Assembly: GCA_020434645.1 (NCBI GenBank)
Contig: JAGRAK010000006.1
Coordinates: forward strand, 1 to 19,946
Length of the DNA: 19,946 nucleotides
Origin: Bdellovibrionales bacterium
GTDB taxonomy: Bacteria > Bdellovibrionota > Bdellovibrionia > Bdellovibrionales > UBA1609
Direction of reading: 5' to 3'
Part shown: positions 7,272 through 15,001 of the stretch, piece by piece
Layout: every line of letters starts with the position of its first letter
How positions within the stretch are numbered: position 1 is the stretch's first letter
Program-made: the position numbers and the translations under genes
Notes under the pieces: model-generated
The model's database searches: none
Told to the model about the DNA's origin: nothing
What the model saw: the letters and a program-made list of their open reading frames with translations, nothing else

Positions 7272-8453
7272 TCACTGCTTAATGAAGCGCGTCAGGCAGA
7301 AATCTCGAAACTCTTCCCATTTGCCTTCTTTGATAGCGACCCGGGACTTGGCCATTAGATCGAGATAAAAATGCAAATTGTGAATTGTATTGAGTCTGGC
7401 CGAGAGTATTTCACCACTCATAAATAAATGACGCAAGTAAGCCTTTGAGTAGTTCTTGCACGTATAGCACGAGCATTCTGGGTCAAGGGGGCTAGGATCG
7501 TTTCTATACTCGGTTCTCTTAATACTGACTTTGCCCTGCCAGGTAAAGAGATTGCCGTTTCGAGCTACTCTTGTGGGCATAACACAATCAAACATATCAA
7601 TACCCGCATCGACCATTAAAACTAAATCTAGCGGTGTGCCAACCCCCATAAGGTAGCGGGGCTTATCTTTTGGCATATTAGGCCCTACAACTTTAACAAG
7701 CTCATGCATAAGATGAATGGGCTCTCCCACACTAAACCCACCAAGCGCATAGCCTGGCAATTCAACAGAGGTTATATCTTCTAAACTCTTCATTCGGAGC
7801 TCAAGATCAAGCCCACCTTGAACTATACCAAAAAGTAAGCTCTCTTTTCGCGTCATGGCTTCTTTTGACCGTATGAGCCAGCGCTTGGTCATAGCCATAG
7901 ATTCTAAGATTTTTTCTTTTGGAGACGGATGCGGCAGACACTCGTCAAATGCCATAATGATATCAGCACCGAGATCCATTTGAATCTCCATGCTCTTTTC
8001 TGGAGATATAAATAATTTTGAGCCATCAATATGGGATCTGAACTCCACCCCCTTTTCAGAAATTTTATTTAAATCTGAAAGCGAGAAGACCTGAAAACCT
8101 CCACTGTCGGTCAAAATCGGCCCATGCCAATTCATAAACTTATGTAAACCACCGAGCTCAGCAATGGTCTTTTCACCCGGCCGCAAATGCAAATGATACG
8201 TATTGCCTAAAATAATTTGTGAACCCATCTCTTTAAGTTCTTCAGGTAACATTGCTTTTACAGTGCCTTTTGTCCCGACGGGCATAAAAATCGGGGTCTC
8301 AACATCACCATGGGAAGTCGTGAGCCGACAGGCGCGGGCGTTACCCGCTGTGGCTAACACCGAAAAGGCGCCCGCTTTATCAGTGTCGCTTAGGTGGTGC
8401 CCGTCCACGGCAACCATCCCATTCTGACTGTATACATCTGTGTTATTTTTCAT
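7272..8453 (-). CDS. tgt: tRNA-guanine transglycosylase (bacterial type)
   Basis: 393 residues from the ATG at 8453, whose ATGA overlaps the queA stop. A TTG further upstream (8465) would add four residues but has no better support. Tgt exchanges guanine-34 of GUN tRNAs for preQ1. The general acid/base Asp lies in LTDSGGFQVF (D116) and the nucleophile Asp in MFDCVMPTR (D289). The zinc site C327-x-C329-x2-C332 and H358 keeps the spacing of the E. coli enzyme. GFSVGEP and ARNG are also present. There is an N-terminal extension of about 30 residues before the usual family start (FSVLATAGNARA), containing GHH and possibly unstructured. Confidence 0.96.
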   Translation of the reverse strand: MKNNTDVYSQNGMVAVDGHHLSDTDKAGAFSVLATAGNARACRLTTSHGDVETPIFMPVGTKGTVKAMLPEELKEMGSQIILGNTYHLHLRPGEKTIAELGGLHKFMNWHGPILTDSGGFQVFSLSDLNKISEKGVEFRSHIDGSKLFISPEKSMEIQMDLGADIIMAFDECLPHPSPKEKILESMAMTKRWLIRSKEAMTRKESLLFGIVQGGLDLELRMKSLEDITSVELPGYALGGFSVGEPIHLMHELVKVVGPNMPKDKPRYLMGVGTPLDLVLMVDAGIDMFDCVMPTRVARNGNLFTWQGKVSIKRTEYRNDPSPLDPECSCYTCKNYSKAYLRHLFMSGEILSARLNTIHNLHFYLDLMAKSRVAIKEGKWEEFRDFCLTRFIKQ

Positions 8454-9475
8454 GATCGTGTCCAAACTGTGAGGTCGCCGTAGCTAAAGAGGCGAAAGTT
8501 TTGCGCCATCGCCCACTTGTAGGCGGCAAGTACTTGCTCGCGACCAGCAAACGCTGACACCAGCGCAATCAAAGTAGAGCTCGGCTGATGAAAATTCGTA
8601 AGCAAACCATCAACAACTTCAAATCTATAACCTGGGCGAATAAATAAATCGGTTTGGCCGGCGAAATCTCCATCTCCGGATGCGCTTAATTTACCTATAG
8701 CCCAACTCTCTAGTGTTCGAACTGCTGTCGTACCAAGTGCCCAAACACGACGACCCGCCGCTTTTGCCGCAGTAATTTTGGCAACCGACTCAGCCGGCAA
8801 ATGCGCCCACTCAAAATGCATTTTGTGATCTTCTAAAGTTTCAGTTTTAATCGGTAAGAATGTGCCCATACCCACATGTAGTGTTAAAGGTGCGATCACC
8901 ACTCCCCGTGATTTTAAAAAATCAATATCTTGCGAAGTAAAATGCAGACTGGCTGTCGGCGCAGCCTGGCTGCCTGGATTTTTCGCCCATGCTGTTTGAT
9001 ACCAAACGTCTTCATCTGGCAGGTTGTGTCGTTCGCCACGCGCCTTTTGTATATAAGGAGGCAGTGCTAGTTCAGCATGTTCAGAAAAATAATTCTCATC
9101 TAGCGTAATCGACACTGAAAGTTTTTGCGGCAAACCGCGCTCAATCAATTTCGCGGTCACTCCACCGGGCAATGGAATCTCTTCAAAGTCTTTAACAGAA
9201 CGTGCAGGAAAAAGAACTTCCCATATATTAGACGAATCCAATTTATTTAAAAATAAAATTTCAAGCCCTGTGGCCGTTGTTATACGCCTGCGCACAACGC
9301 GCGTATCATTTATAGCCAGAACATCACCGTGCGAAAACTTATTCAATAACTCTGATTTTGAAATCTCAAGCGGAACGGCAACGCCCGCCTCCACGCACAT
9401 CGTACGAAAATTGGCCTCAGGATGAGTGGCCACAAGGTGATCTGGATAATCATAATCAAAATCGGATGTCTGCAT
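8450..9475 (-). CDS. queA: S-adenosylmethionine:tRNA ribosyltransferase-isomerase
   Basis: 341 residues, normal length. QueA transfers and isomerises the ribose of SAM onto preQ1-34 in tRNA, giving epoxyqueuosine. Family landmarks in order: FDYDYPDHLVATHP at the N terminus, LAINDTRVV, ALPPYI, YQTAWAKNPGSQAAPTASLHFT, LHVGMGTFLPI, GTTAVRTLES, LFIRPGYRF, LLTNFHQPSSTL and LVSAFAGRE. It is the first gene of the leftward block and overlaps tgt by 4 nt. The ATG has only a weak nearby ribosome binding site (GGAG is about 20 nt upstream). I looked for a preQ1 riboswitch in the upstream 170 nt and did not find one. Confidence 0.96.
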   Translation of the reverse strand: MQTSDFDYDYPDHLVATHPEANFRTMCVEAGVAVPLEISKSELLNKFSHGDVLAINDTRVVRRRITTATGLEILFLNKLDSSNIWEVLFPARSVKDFEEIPLPGGVTAKLIERGLPQKLSVSITLDENYFSEHAELALPPYIQKARGERHNLPDEDVWYQTAWAKNPGSQAAPTASLHFTSQDIDFLKSRGVVIAPLTLHVGMGTFLPIKTETLEDHKMHFEWAHLPAESVAKITAAKAAGRRVWALGTTAVRTLESWAIGKLSASGDGDFAGQTDLFIRPGYRFEVVDGLLTNFHQPSSTLIALVSAFAGREQVLAAYKWAMAQNFRLFSYGDLTVWTRS

Positions 9476-9656
9476 AAGTGGCGTAGACTAATAGACTCCT
9501 GTAAAAAGGTGAAGTGAAAAAGTGAGCTCTATCATAGTGGTAAGTCCTGATCTGGCCTAGGCTCTACGACATAAGGCTGGCCTAACACAATTATAATGTT
9601 TTCACATCTAGGTCTGCTGATAACATGAATGTCTGACTACACTCGTGGGAGACAGC
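9476..9656. promoter_or_regulatory. Divergent control region between queA and the phoD-like gene
   Basis: This gap must contain both promoters. Rightward, a perfect TATAAT at 9592-9597 lies 59 nt before the phoD-like ATG, but no good -35 at 16-18 nt is seen. Leftward, TATGAT on the minus strand (9536-9531) is a possible -10 for queA, also without a clear -35. An 8-bp direct repeat, CTGGCCTA, occurs at 9552-9559 and 9577-9584, between the two -10 candidates, and could bind a regulator. The right end holds GGGAG at 9647-9651, the ribosome binding site for the phoD-like start. Confidence 0.4.
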
Positions 9657-10967
9657 ATGAAAGGTTTAAAATCTAAACTCAATCGTCGAGGTTTTCTTTC
9701 TTTAACAGCCAAGACAGCCGCCCTAACGCTTGCCACTCCTGACTTAGCTCAAGCCCTTGGGGCTGTGAGCGCAAAGCCAACTGGCGCCCTCTCGATTCTT
9801 CAATGCGCCACCACAAATACGACAGCCCAATTCACTGTCGACATTCAAAAAGATATTAAAATAAAAATTCAGGCCGTTGATGAACTCGGCCAAATCCACG
9901 CTCCAGTGAAGCATTCTTCGACCATTCGAGAATATTCAAAATACCGAGTCGACAAAGCCATTTTCACAAATCTTTCACTCAATCGAATTTACAAACTCCA
10001 AATCATCAACGACCTTGGCGAAATGCTTGATCACAGAGTTTTTCGCACCTTAGACTTAGAGATGAATAACCCTAGAATTGCATTTTTATCTTGCATGCGA
10101 GTCACAGCCTCCTCAATTGATGAAATGTGGCAAGGCATTCCGGCCAATTCACCCGACATGCTTGTCTTTCTCGGTGACAATGTTTACGGCAATCACAGTG
10201 GAAAAGCTGGCCCTGACGTTCTTTGGGAGCGTTATTTCGAGACCCGAGCCAGAATCCCGTTCTACCACTTCTATGAACTTACACCCGTCATTGCCACTTG
10301 GGACGACCATGACTTTGGTGATAACAATGCCGAAGGTGATTACCCCCACAAAGAAGATTCGCTCGAAACTTTTCGAGCCTTTTACGGCCAAGACGAAGGC
10401 TACTCTGAGCATCTGATAAGTGGCCCCGGCAATGCCATGATATTTTCAGCTTTTCACCAACACTTTGCTCTATTTGACGGAAGAACAAATCGAAGTACAA
10501 AACAAAAAATCATGTTTGGGCAAAATCAACTGGAGTGGTTTTATAATCACCGGCCTCAAGATGAACGCCCTATCTGGCTTATTATGGGAAGCCAATTTTT
10601 TGGAGCCTACACAAAAAAAGAATCCTATGAAGGTTGCGCAAAAGAAGAGTTTAATCAATTTCTAGCCGAACTGAAAAAATGGCCAAACCCAGTATGCTTT
10701 GTTGCCGGAGACAAACACTACTCTGAAATTATGGATATCGAACCTGAAATTCTTGGCTACAGTTCATTTGAACTCACCTCAAGCTCTATGCATTCGCTCA
10801 CTCGGCCTTACAGTAGAAGCAACCCCAGACGACGATCTATACATAGACATAAAAACTTTATGCTTTTAGATATTCAAAATACAAAAAGTGGGTTTGAGGC
10901 TCAGCTAAAAGTCATCGGCAAAGCGGCAAAAATCGAACACAAAGACTCAGTGTTTGTTCGACGCTAA
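9657..10967 (+). CDS. Tat-exported PhoD-type alkaline phosphatase/phosphodiesterase
   Basis: 436 residues from the ATG at 9657, which has GGGAG 5 nt upstream; an in-frame GTG at 9645 overlaps that site and is rejected. The N terminus is a twin-arginine signal: NRRGFLSL, a hydrophobic stretch and a likely AQA cleavage site. The rest matches PhoD-like metallophosphatases (PF09423): an N-terminal beta domain, then LSC (Cys146, the position that coordinates Fe3+ in Bacillus subtilis PhoD), GDNVY (D174), TWDDHDFGDNN (D216, D217, H218) and AGDKHYSE (D352, H354). Tat export fits a cofactor loaded in the cytoplasm. It probably releases phosphate from esters outside the inner membrane. No Pho box was seen upstream. 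Its end overlaps the convergent YiiX-like gene by 21 nt. Confidence 0.88.
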   Translation: MKGLKSKLNRRGFLSLTAKTAALTLATPDLAQALGAVSAKPTGALSILQCATTNTTAQFTVDIQKDIKIKIQAVDELGQIHAPVKHSSTIREYSKYRVDKAIFTNLSLNRIYKLQIINDLGEMLDHRVFRTLDLEMNNPRIAFLSCMRVTASSIDEMWQGIPANSPDMLVFLGDNVYGNHSGKAGPDVLWERYFETRARIPFYHFYELTPVIATWDDHDFGDNNAEGDYPHKEDSLETFRAFYGQDEGYSEHLISGPGNAMIFSAFHQHFALFDGRTNRSTKQKIMFGQNQLEWFYNHRPQDERPIWLIMGSQFFGAYTKKESYEGCAKEEFNQFLAELKKWPNPVCFVAGDKHYSEIMDIEPEILGYSSFELTSSSMHSLTRPYSRSNPRRRSIHRHKNFMLLDIQNTKSGFEAQLKVIGKAAKIEHKDSVFVRR

Positions 10968-12524
10968 TGCGACAACTGTTTTTCTAAGATCATCTGAAGT
11001 TAGAGGTCGGGCTTCTCGACCAGCACGGTTCGGATGCACAAAGACCACTAAACTTAAATTTGAGTTCGATATATTGGCCTCGTCGAAATAAGTTTTTACG
11101 ATATCTTCAGCAAACATAATCGGCTTACCGTTAACAAAGCTTGTGCTCCATGAGATGCCCGATTTGCCGTTATCAACATCAGGCGAGAAAATATTAAAAA
11201 TTAATTCAGTGCAAACAAGTCGCTCAGTTGTTCGCAAATCAAAGTCATAGTCATAAGGGCGACCCATATATTCAAACCCTTGAGCAATAGCAAGTGCTCT
11301 ATCTTTTTTACTCATGTTTTGGGCTCTAAAAACCACTAACTGATCCTTCATAAGTGCCGCATAAAGGTTCGACAAAATGATGCCCTCGCCTTTCCCTTCA
11401 AGTGCAACTAATGGCACTCTCTGGCCTTCATATTTTGACCCCTTATAGTATTGCGCCATCTTGTCAGGAAATTTACTTTCTAAATAGCTCGTAAAATCGA
11501 AGCATTCACGGTCTTCTTGCAAACAGAGTTTGTGAAAATAATCTTTCGTCTCATAATCTGAATCATAGTACTGGCTGAGTTTTTCAGGACTTCCGATATA
11601 CAAAATACTGTGACTCCATTCACCACGAAATGCGACATTCACTAACTTCTTATCATGTCGAATAAGTGCAATATCACCCGGGAGCAAATCATGTTCGATA
11701 TCTTCGATTTCTTTACGGCTAATATAATATTCTTTAGGCAAATAGACTCGGCCTGCAGCATAAAGAATAGCCGCTTTAATATTATAAAAGAAATCAGACT
11801 CACTGCCAGCTGAATAGTTATTTGAAATATTCTTTTTTAGCTCTGCACTTTCAGTGAAAAAAGCATTAAAGAACTGATTAAAATGGCTGGTCAAAAAAAC
11901 TCGAAGCTCATCACTTTTTATTCGCTTTAAATAGCGCCTAAGCTGCTTAATATTATCAGCTGCAGTCCCTAAGCTTGGACTTCTATTGACTACTTTTGGG
12001 GTAGTCACCACCGATCCATTAAGACCCTCTCCTTTTGATCGGCCTTGCCTCAGCACTTCGCGCAATAACTCTTGCACCCACTCGCGAGTCGCGGACGGCC
12101 GCATATCCAGTTCAAAGATTTTTACAATAGCCGGGCTTGAAAAAAGCCAGTTCAAAACAGATGCCACCTCTGAATAAAATAAGGCGTTTATGGCAAGTGA
12201 TTGAAAGTACTCACTTGAATCACTTGATTTGTAGTTAAAGTTTTTTGAGATTTCATCTTTATGAATTTGATATAAAAATACAAAGTAAGTGTTGAGTGCC
12301 TTTGTAATTTGTTTTTTTTCTGAGGGCAAAAATATAAAAGAATCATTATATGAGCTTTTTTCGACGTCTAAAGAAATTTGAGTCTCAAGTTCGACCCGCA
12401 TATCTTTCAGCTCAGCTTCTAGCACCCGAATATTTTGAATCAACTCGTGTGATGAAATATTTTGCGCATTTGCGTATACACCCCACTGTATACAAAGCAG
12501 ACACATCCCCACTAAAAACTTCAA
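10947..12524 (-). CDS. Secreted permuted papain-like (YiiX/C92, NlpC/P60-related) protein
   Basis: 525 residues from a TTG at 12524. The long A-purine ribosome binding site AAGGGGGGAG (coding strand of 12530-12539) lies 5 nt upstream and the resulting N terminus is a proper signal peptide (MKFLVGMCLLCIQ... cut after ANA). An in-frame GTG at 12575 would bury it. Residues about 25-275 are helical and unassigned. The C-terminal half matches the YiiX/C92 family of permuted NlpC/P60 folds: LLPGDIAL (280-287), GEWSHSILYIG with the catalytic-type His305, and PYDYDFD...RLVCTEL with Cys438. These proteins hydrolyse amide or ester bonds, in some cases on lipids. It lies 69 nt after the phospholipase-like gene and is probably co-transcribed. 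Substrate unknown. Confidence 0.8.
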   Translation of the reverse strand: MKFLVGMCLLCIQWGVYANAQNISSHELIQNIRVLEAELKDMRVELETQISLDVEKSSYNDSFIFLPSEKKQITKALNTYFVFLYQIHKDEISKNFNYKSSDSSEYFQSLAINALFYSEVASVLNWLFSSPAIVKIFELDMRPSATREWVQELLREVLRQGRSKGEGLNGSVVTTPKVVNRSPSLGTAADNIKQLRRYLKRIKSDELRVFLTSHFNQFFNAFFTESAELKKNISNNYSAGSESDFFYNIKAAILYAAGRVYLPKEYYISRKEIEDIEHDLLPGDIALIRHDKKLVNVAFRGEWSHSILYIGSPEKLSQYYDSDYETKDYFHKLCLQEDRECFDFTSYLESKFPDKMAQYYKGSKYEGQRVPLVALEGKGEGIILSNLYAALMKDQLVVFRAQNMSKKDRALAIAQGFEYMGRPYDYDFDLRTTERLVCTELIFNIFSPDVDNGKSGISWSTSFVNGKPIMFAEDIVKTYFDEANISNSNLSLVVFVHPNRAGREARPLTSDDLRKTVVALASNKH

Positions 12525-12593
12525 CTTTACTCCCCCCTTACTAATACTCAAGGCTAGATCCCCCCTAGGAATCACGCCTTACTCACATCTACC

Positions 12594-14279
12594 TTAGTGC
12601 CGCGGACTACTCTTCACCCGCCGCTTTCGCCTGCGCTCGGCTTCTTTATCTAAAATATTCTGCAAGTGAACTTCTTTGGTAAACCGTAAATCTTTTTGAA
12701 ACATCTCTTCAACACTTTGAGTAAAAGCTGCATCATTCACCACAAGCGTCCCCTCCGTGTGACTTTCAAAAGATGCACTGGCCATATTGTATGACCCAAT
12801 TGAAGAAATAACTCCATCAACACTGAAAACTTTTGAGTGAAAGGCGCCGCTACGCAGCTCTTGACCATCAACTGTGGCTTTATCTTGCCATTCAAAAATA
12901 CGAATATTGCCGCGGCCAGAACGAAGAAGACTTTTATAATAAGCCTCACCCTTGCCATACATCAAAAAACCCTTATCAGGCAGAGTATTAGCTGTTGCTT
13001 GCGAGTTGCCTATAATAATAATTTGCACCCCACGAAGAGCCGCCGCTTCAAGTGCTTCAAGCATCTCTGGAGTAGGTCGATTCGAGTGACACCCCCACAG
13101 AATTTGCTTCTGCGCTTTGTTGATCAAATTAATATACAGGTTTGAGATACGAAGACTCGGGTTCTCTTGATTTACATAGACATCGTTTTCTTTTGCATAA
13201 TTGATGAGGTAATTAAAATTTTCTGTGAACGTTCTTTCTAAAAACGGACGCTGACTAATATAGCGAACCTCTTGTGGTTCGCGCGCCGCTCCCCAACCTT
13301 GTACCAAGTCATCTTGCGCGCCATTAAAGTAAATAGGATTATCTTGGTATTCTCGATTAAAAAGAGTTCGAGCCGCATCGGCATCTTCTGTCGTAATATC
13401 TCTATACTGATCGTGGCGACTTTTTTTGTTCAAAATATCAAGAAGCGAAAAATCGAGCAAAAGCTGCCTTAGAGCCTCCTCAACAACAGGGCCTTTCACC
13501 AAAACATCGGTGTCTCTGTATGATGCCGGAATGGATTCTTCCCACTCATCTCTTGGCGGAACACCAATTTCTCTAATAAGAGGATGAGCATAAAATTCTT
13601 TTACACTGTAAACTGCTGAAGAAAAATTATTGCCAATATAAAGATCACCCCAATTGATACCGCCTATAATACCGTAGGTGCCATCTATGACCATAGTCTT
13701 TTCATGCCAGCGGTTACGAAGTGGGTTATGATCTGCAAAAAAACGATACACTGCGTGCGGCAGAGCCTGAAATGATTTAAGATCATAATCATCACTAACA
13801 ATTGGATTATATTTAATCACTTTTATGCCAGCGTCTCTTAACGACTGCACAACTATATGAGAGCCCGCCATCGAAACACTTGCGCCATCAAGAATCACTT
13901 TTATTTCGACACCACGTTTTTTAGCTGCAATTAATTTCTCAACTAGTACACGTGTAGACTCATCTGTAATTTGCCCATTTTTTTCGTCTGCGTAGGCCGT
14001 GAATGTTGAAATAACAATTGAGCGTTTCGCATTGTCTATAAGCTGATAGCGAACTGGGATCGACATTCTGGCATTCACCAGAAGTAGCACCTCATTGCCA
14101 CCGCGACGCTTTGAACCCGACACGACATCTAGTTTTTCTTGAAATGACTCACTCATAATTTCAGACTGCAGCACTTCACGGCGTGCAGAATCAGTGAGTA
14201 TGACTTGTGGCGGGCTTGCCCATACCGATAGAGACCCCAATAGAATTAACGCAGGTAAAAAGCGTGAAGCTCTTTTCAT
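12594..14279 (-). CDS. Secreted phospholipase D-like protein with two HKD motifs
   Basis: 561 residues from the ATG at 14279, chosen because AAGGGA (coding strand of 14286-14291) lies 6 nt upstream and the protein then starts with a signal peptide (MKRASRFLPALILLGSLSV, cut after WAS). Two complete catalytic HxKx4D motifs are present: HEKTMVID (H192, K194, D199) followed by GGINWGD, and HSKVFSVD (H481, K483, D488) followed by GSYNMAS. This is the two-domain layout of PLD and cardiolipin synthase-type enzymes, but without the N-terminal membrane helices of cardiolipin synthases. The C terminus ends in a basic tail (RRRKRR). It probably cleaves or exchanges phospholipid head groups in the periplasm or outside the cell. 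It leads a likely two-gene unit with the YiiX-like gene. Confidence 0.87.
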   Translation of the reverse strand: MKRASRFLPALILLGSLSVWASPPQVILTDSARREVLQSEIMSESFQEKLDVVSGSKRRGGNEVLLLVNARMSIPVRYQLIDNAKRSIVISTFTAYADEKNGQITDESTRVLVEKLIAAKKRGVEIKVILDGASVSMAGSHIVVQSLRDAGIKVIKYNPIVSDDYDLKSFQALPHAVYRFFADHNPLRNRWHEKTMVIDGTYGIIGGINWGDLYIGNNFSSAVYSVKEFYAHPLIREIGVPPRDEWEESIPASYRDTDVLVKGPVVEEALRQLLLDFSLLDILNKKSRHDQYRDITTEDADAARTLFNREYQDNPIYFNGAQDDLVQGWGAAREPQEVRYISQRPFLERTFTENFNYLINYAKENDVYVNQENPSLRISNLYINLINKAQKQILWGCHSNRPTPEMLEALEAAALRGVQIIIIGNSQATANTLPDKGFLMYGKGEAYYKSLLRSGRGNIRIFEWQDKATVDGQELRSGAFHSKVFSVDGVISSIGSYNMASASFESHTEGTLVVNDAAFTQSVEEMFQKDLRFTKEVHLQNILDKEAERRRKRRVKSSPRH

Positions 14280-14529
14280 AGTTATTCCCTTTTGTTCTAA
14301 ATTAATTTCCCCAGCTGACATCCCCAATTGATATCTGCAGTATCTACACTTGCAGCATGCATGCCGCGTGTAGTGAGAAAATCTCGCATATGAATGTGAA
14401 TTTAGACAAGCATGTAGGCCAAATTACAAAGGTAATGTTATTATTACAAAAAATGAGTAGCCCAGTGGCAGCACAAAGCTCATCCTGCCCTAAGCAACTG
14501 ACATGATGACCAACAAAAGACTGCCACGA
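14280..14529. other. Intergenic region upstream of the phospholipase gene
   Basis: About 250 nt without a convincing gene in any frame. It must carry the promoter of the leftward phospholipase gene, but I see no good -35/-10 pair. It contains an inverted repeat, CTACAC (14344-14349) and GTGTAG (14368-14373), whose 18-nt centre holds the repeated palindrome GCATGC. It could be an operator. Confidence 0.4.
14344..14373. repeat. Inverted repeat CTACAC-N18-GTGTAG
   Basis: Perfect 6-bp arms around an 18-nt centre that contains overlapping GCATGC palindromes. No T-run follows on either strand, so it is not an intrinsic terminator. A protein-binding site for the phospholipase gene 65 nt away is possible. 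Confidence 0.35.
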
Positions 14530-14664
14530 CTAGAAGTCGCGAAATAGGTCTTCATCTTCAACAAACTCTTCAATTTCTAGAACTCCCGCCCAGTATAAGA
14601 TCGTGACGAGTCCGGTGATCATGGTTAAGAGAAAAAATGCAGTCATCACTTGGTAGTCCATCAT
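14530..14664 (-). CDS. 44-residue membrane protein with acidic tail
   Basis: Small leftward gene. It reads MMDYQVMT, one hydrophobic segment (about 8-28, AFFLLTMITGLVTILYWAG), then an acidic C-terminal tail (EIEEFVEDEDLFRDF), stop TAG at 14532-14530. Support comes from a near-perfect Shine-Dalgarno, AAGGAGGGG (coding strand of 14668-14676), placed 3-5 nt before the first ATG and 6-8 nt before the second, so either Met at 14664 or 14661 may be used. The hydrophobic/acidic split is far from random. It resembles no family I know; similar tiny single-span proteins often act as subunits or regulators of larger membrane complexes. It stands alone between the phospholipase gene and tRNA-Leu. Confidence 0.65.
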   Translation of the reverse strand: MMDYQVMTAFFLLTMITGLVTILYWAGVLEIEEFVEDEDLFRDF

Positions 14665-14762
14665 ATTCCCCTCCTTGGTGTACTCTAATAAGCGAAGCAC
14701 ATCCATGTGCCTCTAAGCCCCTAGGCGCATCCTACGCCCTATAAATACGACGCTGGGCACTA

Positions 14763-14776
14763 GCTAGCCGGTTAGC
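14763..14776. repeat. 14-nt near-perfect palindrome upstream of tRNA-Leu
   Basis: GCTAGCCGGTTAGC is self-complementary except for one central-flank G-T pair. It lies 24 nt before the tRNA -35 element and could be a regulatory site for the tRNA or for the divergent small membrane protein gene. Short; may be chance. Confidence 0.25.
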
Positions 14777-14799
14777 TATTTCACCTGAACTAGACCCCA

Positions 14800-14828
14800 T
14801 TGACAGTTTAGAGCGCGCTAGGTAGCTA
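14800..14828 (+). promoter_or_regulatory. Putative tRNA-Leu promoter
   Basis: A perfect TTGACA at 14800-14805 lies 47 nt before the tRNA. At 17 nt spacing the -10 is TAGCTA (14823-14828), a poor match; TATATA at 14827-14832 is better but 21 nt away. The -35 is convincing and the -10 uncertain. Confidence 0.45.
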
Positions 14829-14852
14829 TATAAGTTCGTTAAATTCAAATAT

Positions 14853-14939
14853 GCCCGGGTGGCGAAATTGGTAGACGCACCGCCTTGAGGTGGCGACGTT
14901 CGAAAGGACATGCTGGTTCAAGTCCAGTCCCGGGCACCA
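14853..14939 (+). tRNA. tRNA-Leu (anticodon GAG)
   Basis: 87 nt including an encoded CCA. The acceptor stem is GCCCGGG with CCCGGGC, discriminator A. The D arm contains GGCGAAATTGGTAGACGC, typical of tRNA-Leu. The anticodon loop TTGAGGT gives GAG at 14887-14889, reading CUC and CUU codons; the stem has four pairs plus a C-A mismatch at its outer end. A long class II variable arm (GTTC/GGAC stem) and the T arm CTGG-TTCAAGT-CCAG complete it. There is no clear terminator after it. Confidence 0.97.
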
Positions 14940-15001
14940 CTTATATGGGTTCTCCCCACGCAAGTTTAGATAAGGTCAAAAAGTTTTATAAAGACAAACC
15001 C

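Noticed and set aside
9476..9656. preQ1 riboswitch upstream of queA
   Set aside because: No match to the preQ1-I stem and A-rich tail pattern on the coding strand. The gap before queD (19250-19300) was checked too, without success.
10078..10665. Several overlapping reading frames on both strands inside the phoD-like gene
   Set aside because: They have no ribosome binding site or protein character, while the phoD-like frame has all family motifs.
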